Assembly (NCBI GenBank): GCA_029907475.1
Contig: JARYLU010000004.1
Coordinates: 62,001-126,000 of the forward strand
Reading direction: 5' to 3'
Length of the DNA stretch: 64,000 nucleotides
From: Bacillota bacterium
GTDB lineage: Bacteria > Bacillota > DSM-12270 > Thermacetogeniales > Thermacetogeniaceae
A program made the position numbers and the translations under genes. Within the stretch, counting starts at the first letter, position 1. Each line of letters starts with the position of its first letter. The notes beneath the pieces were generated by a model. The model saw only the letters and a program-made list of their open reading frames with translations, ran no database searches and had not been told where the DNA came from. Shown in pieces: positions 61,525 to 64,000 of the stretch.

Positions 61525-63789
61525 TCAAGTGGATTGAATTTTGTTGAATACTGGATCTGGGGCCGGTACATGTTTGAAGATAAATCCGCTGTACGGTGGC
61601 AGGATAAAGTCCTTTACGGGACCATCGTCCACAAAAATACCATCTGAATGCCCGGGGCCGTTACCGTCTGGGGAATCGTTAACATGTTCAATGTCGGCCA
61701 GTTTAACCCAGTGTCCAGGAGTACGAAAATCTACCTGTACGGGAACCTCGTGATTTTCGAAGTTCAGCATTACCAGCATCCTCTTTGCAGGTTCCTCGCA
61801 ATCATTTACCCGCCAACCGATAACCCTTTTCTGTCCGCCCCTTTCTTTGGACAGCCACGGCCCGAGTACCCAGGCGAATCTTCCCTCTTCAATGGGATTA
61901 TATCCGCTTATCCTCAACCCTTCGTATTTTTTTCGTAAATTGATCAAACCTTTTGTCCAGTTATAAAACAGGCTGGTTGTCTCCGAATGCTTGGCCCAGG
62001 CTACTTTGATTCTATTTCTCTCTCTTTCAATTCCGTATTCCTGTCCCATGTAGATCATCGGTTGCCCCAGGGCAACCATTGTTGCCATTAAGCCCAGCCG
62101 GGCCTTTCGATCTTTAACCGCAGGGTTCCGTAAATGCGCTCCGTTAGTCGCTACTTCAAATTGAACACTATTTTCGTCGTGGCTTTCACAATAGTTGATC
62201 ACGTTATTTGTATGGGCGGCAAAACTGTCTTTGCTGAAATAAAAAGGCGTTCCCAGGTTATTAATATCGTTTGGCACATCATTAAATACTCCCTCCCGAA
62301 GCAGGGCTTTAATCTTATCATGGAAAATATCGGACCACTGGGCGTACCCGTTGTAGCCCTCGAGGTTGAGGTCAGGTTCATTTGGGAGGTTCTCGGCAAT
62401 TAAGATCGCATCGGGCTTGAACCCCAGGTCTTTAATCTCGTGGGCGATGCGATGCAACAATTTATGGTTCAAAAAATAGCTATGGGTGGCATCAAAACGG
62501 AAACCATCAACATGGTATTCCTTAATAAACAATTTACAGGAATCAATGAGCATGTTGTCGACTTCATCTTTCCCTGTCGCCACTCTATTTCCCCACATGG
62601 TGCTGCCGTCAAAATAGAAACCTCCGTCACCCGAACCGTCGTCAATCAGGTTCCACAGAGGATTATAGTCGTTAGAAGTATGATTAAAAACCTGGTCAAC
62701 GATTACGGCCAACCCGTGCCGGTGCGCTTCGTTAACCATCTCCCGGAAATCGTCAGGAGTTCCAAAATCCTTTTCCACCGCCATAAAGGTACATGGTTCA
62801 TAACCTAAACCGCGCTTCATGGGGACCTCGGCAACTGGCATTAACTCCAGCGCGGTTACACCAAGCTTATTAAAATAACCGCTCTTGATCCGGTGGGTCA
62901 CCCCTTTGAATGTCCCTTGAGTTTCATCCGCGATATCAGGATCATTATCAGTAAAGCCGTAAACATTTAACTCATAGATGATTAAATCTTTAACATCCGG
63001 CGTTTTCCAATTGTGATCCGTCCATTTAAATTTCGTCGGGTCCACAACGACCGAGTTGCGGTGCTTGAAATCGTCACTGTAGAACCTAGTGTAAGGGTCG
63101 CTTACATACCGCTCGGTATCAGTGGAGCCGCCCTGTATATAAAACTTATATTCGATGGGAAGCCTCGTCACCGGTGGATTAATTCTGGCCAGCCAGATAT
63201 TGGGTTGATAATAAAAACCACGGTATAGACCCATTTGGATAAACTTTTCTTTTTTAGGATTGGGATGCGCGGGGCATTGCCAGTCGTTGAAGTTGCCGAC
63301 CAGGTAAACTCGTGCGGCACGGGGGTGAAAAAAGCCAAAAAGTATGGAACCATCTTTCAAGATATTTGCCCCAAGCATGGAGGGTATACCTAAACCAGAA
63401 ACATCGGTGGTTGGAAAGTAAAAATTATCCTCGCAGATAAGGTGGCAGATTTGGCGGTAAAAATCTTTAACATTTCCCTGGGGTTCTGTAGGGCGAACAT
63501 TGTATATATTATGCCGGTCCGCCATTGACCAGATTTCTTCCCCGAGATGCCGGTGGAAGTACCTGTTTAATGTCTTATCTTCCCAGCGAACCTTTTCTCC
63601 CTTGCCGTCTTTAAATATGAAATTAAAGCTGCTCCGGTTATAAGATAAATCAAAATAAACACCAAAATCATCCCTGCCGCTCGGGAGTATCTCCCTTTCC
63701 AGCGTTGCTCCGTCACTTACCCACACCCACATTACCGGCCGCCGAAACCCGTTTTTGTTATCGTAATGGATCCTTACTTTATGGCGCAT
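61525..63789 (-). CDS. GH13 alpha-glucan enzyme with N-terminal carbohydrate-binding domains
   Basis: 754 residues: CBM41-like domain (1-100), CBM48-like domain (about 148-250, ARVYLVGNFNDW), GH13 barrel with Asp433 (VDGFRFDATHS), Glu466 (LIAENLPN) and Asp538 (ESHDEN). Looks like an amylase or branching-type enzyme, intracellular (no signal peptide). Operon with the GH57 gene. Confidence 0.87.
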   Translation of the reverse strand: MRHKVRIHYDNKNGFRRPVMWVWVSDGATLEREILPSGRDDFGVYFDLSYNRSSFNFIFKDGKGEKVRWEDKTLNRYFHRHLGEEIWSMADRHNIYNVRPTEPQGNVKDFYRQICHLICEDNFYFPTTDVSGLGIPSMLGANILKDGSILFGFFHPRAARVYLVGNFNDWQCPAHPNPKKEKFIQMGLYRGFYYQPNIWLARINPPVTRLPIEYKFYIQGGSTDTERYVSDPYTRFYSDDFKHRNSVVVDPTKFKWTDHNWKTPDVKDLIIYELNVYGFTDNDPDIADETQGTFKGVTHRIKSGYFNKLGVTALELMPVAEVPMKRGLGYEPCTFMAVEKDFGTPDDFREMVNEAHRHGLAVIVDQVFNHTSNDYNPLWNLIDDGSGDGGFYFDGSTMWGNRVATGKDEVDNMLIDSCKLFIKEYHVDGFRFDATHSYFLNHKLLHRIAHEIKDLGFKPDAILIAENLPNEPDLNLEGYNGYAQWSDIFHDKIKALLREGVFNDVPNDINNLGTPFYFSKDSFAAHTNNVINYCESHDENSVQFEVATNGAHLRNPAVKDRKARLGLMATMVALGQPMIYMGQEYGIERERNRIKVAWAKHSETTSLFYNWTKGLINLRKKYEGLRISGYNPIEEGRFAWVLGPWLSKERGGQKRVIGWRVNDCEEPAKRMLVMLNFENHEVPVQVDFRTPGHWVKLADIEHVNDSPDGNGPGHSDGIFVDDGPVKDFILPPYSGFIFKHVPAPDPVFNKIQST

Positions 63790-63881
63790 AGTTACTACTC
63801 CGTTATTTATGTCGTTTTAATCCTAATTTTTTACTTTTATTCTTTGCCTTGTCATTGTTTTTATGCGCGCCATAATCACCA

Positions 63882-63909
63882 CAAAAAAATTCCGGCAGAG
63901 TTCTGCCGG
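63882..63909 (-). terminator. Minus-strand terminator (of a gene beyond the window)
   Basis: CCGGCAG-loop-CTGCCGG followed by AAT7 on the minus strand. Confidence 0.85.
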
Positions 63910-63941
63910 ATCCAGAAGGGAAAAAAGACAATGGGTTTAAC

Positions 63942-63972
63942 AAAAACTCCAGCCCCGAAAGAGAGGCTGGAG
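63942..63972 (-). terminator. Second minus-strand terminator
   Basis: CTCCAGCC and GGCTGGAG, 8 bp, with TTTTTG after. Together with the first it shields the GH13 gene from upstream transcription. Confidence 0.8.
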
Positions 63973-64000
63973 ATCCTATACACAGTACAGCCCTGGCGCT

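Noticed and set aside
1-64000. tRNA genes, CRISPR arrays, insertion sequences, prophage
   Set aside because: No tRNA-like cloverleaf with T-loop GTTCRANNC and acceptor pairing, no spaced repeats and no transposase were seen on either strand.
63790-64000. A gene at the right end of the window
   Set aside because: Only two minus-strand terminators and AT-rich sequence are present; the gene they serve lies beyond 64000.

Overview
The window reads as a chromosome segment of an anaerobic, spore-forming Gram-positive bacterium of the class Clostridia, probably a thermophilic or syntrophic/acetogenic Peptococcaceae- or Thermoanaerobacterales-type organism. The reasons are Bacillus-like gene order (xerC-trmFO-topA-dprA, rnhB-rbgA-lepB-rplS-trmD-rimM-khpA-rpsP-ffh-ylxM, smc-rnc-acpP-fab-plsX-fapR-rpmF-yceD, ylbJ-coaD-rsmD), the sporulation genes spoVS and ylbJ, a B12-dependent ribonucleotide reductase, FabK instead of FabI, the acetate kinase/phosphotransacetylase pair, and anaerobe-type MinD/NifX genes. 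No tRNA, rRNA, insertion sequence or CRISPR array was seen. The species is an inference.

Layout. 1-5300 (minus): xerC (cut by the window edge), trmFO, topA, dprA. 5512-8570: ku (minus), then comM and a DUF151 nuclease (plus). 8696-14420 (minus): a 2-hydroxyacid module (LarA-like protein, GlcD-like flavoprotein, GlcF-like Fe-S protein) with a nitrilase, a DUF3786 protein and a lone starch-binding protein. 14434-22419 (minus): YraN, flagellar-export-like proteins, rnhB, rbgA, lepB, rplS, trmD, rimM, khpA, rpsP, ffh, ylxM. 22495-27545 (minus): ftsY followed by a complete methylthioadenosine salvage set. 27679-40151 (minus): smc, spoVS, rnc, the fatty-acid operon fapR-plsX-fabH-fabK-fabD-fabG-acpP-fabF, rpmF, yceD. 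40267-45937: ackA, pta, ylbJ, a coiled-coil protein, coaD, rsmD. 46115-49525: nrdJ, a candidate structured RNA, and a promoter with palindrome driving an AhpD-like protein and a zinc-ribbon/winged-helix protein. 49651-56107 (minus): a DUF89 protein and a nine-gene operon resembling the Desulfovibrio orange-protein (ORP) complex. 56443-63789: an alpha-glucan/trehalose island (TreT, TreZ, GH57, GH13).

How the parts fit. Most of the window is growth and cell-cycle housekeeping: translation, protein export, lipid synthesis, chromosome segregation. The accessory parts are methylthioadenosine salvage to a dihydroxyacetone-phosphate-type product, hydroxyacid oxidation, alpha-glucan and trehalose turnover, and the metal-cluster MinD/NifX operon. 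Least explained are (a) that operon with its promoter-embedded palindrome, (b) a structured 240-bp gap inside the methylthioadenosine genes, (c) a strongly structured stretch after nrdJ, and (d) the near-perfect palindrome on a consensus promoter before the AhpD-like gene. All function calls come from reading the proteins by eye; no database search was run.
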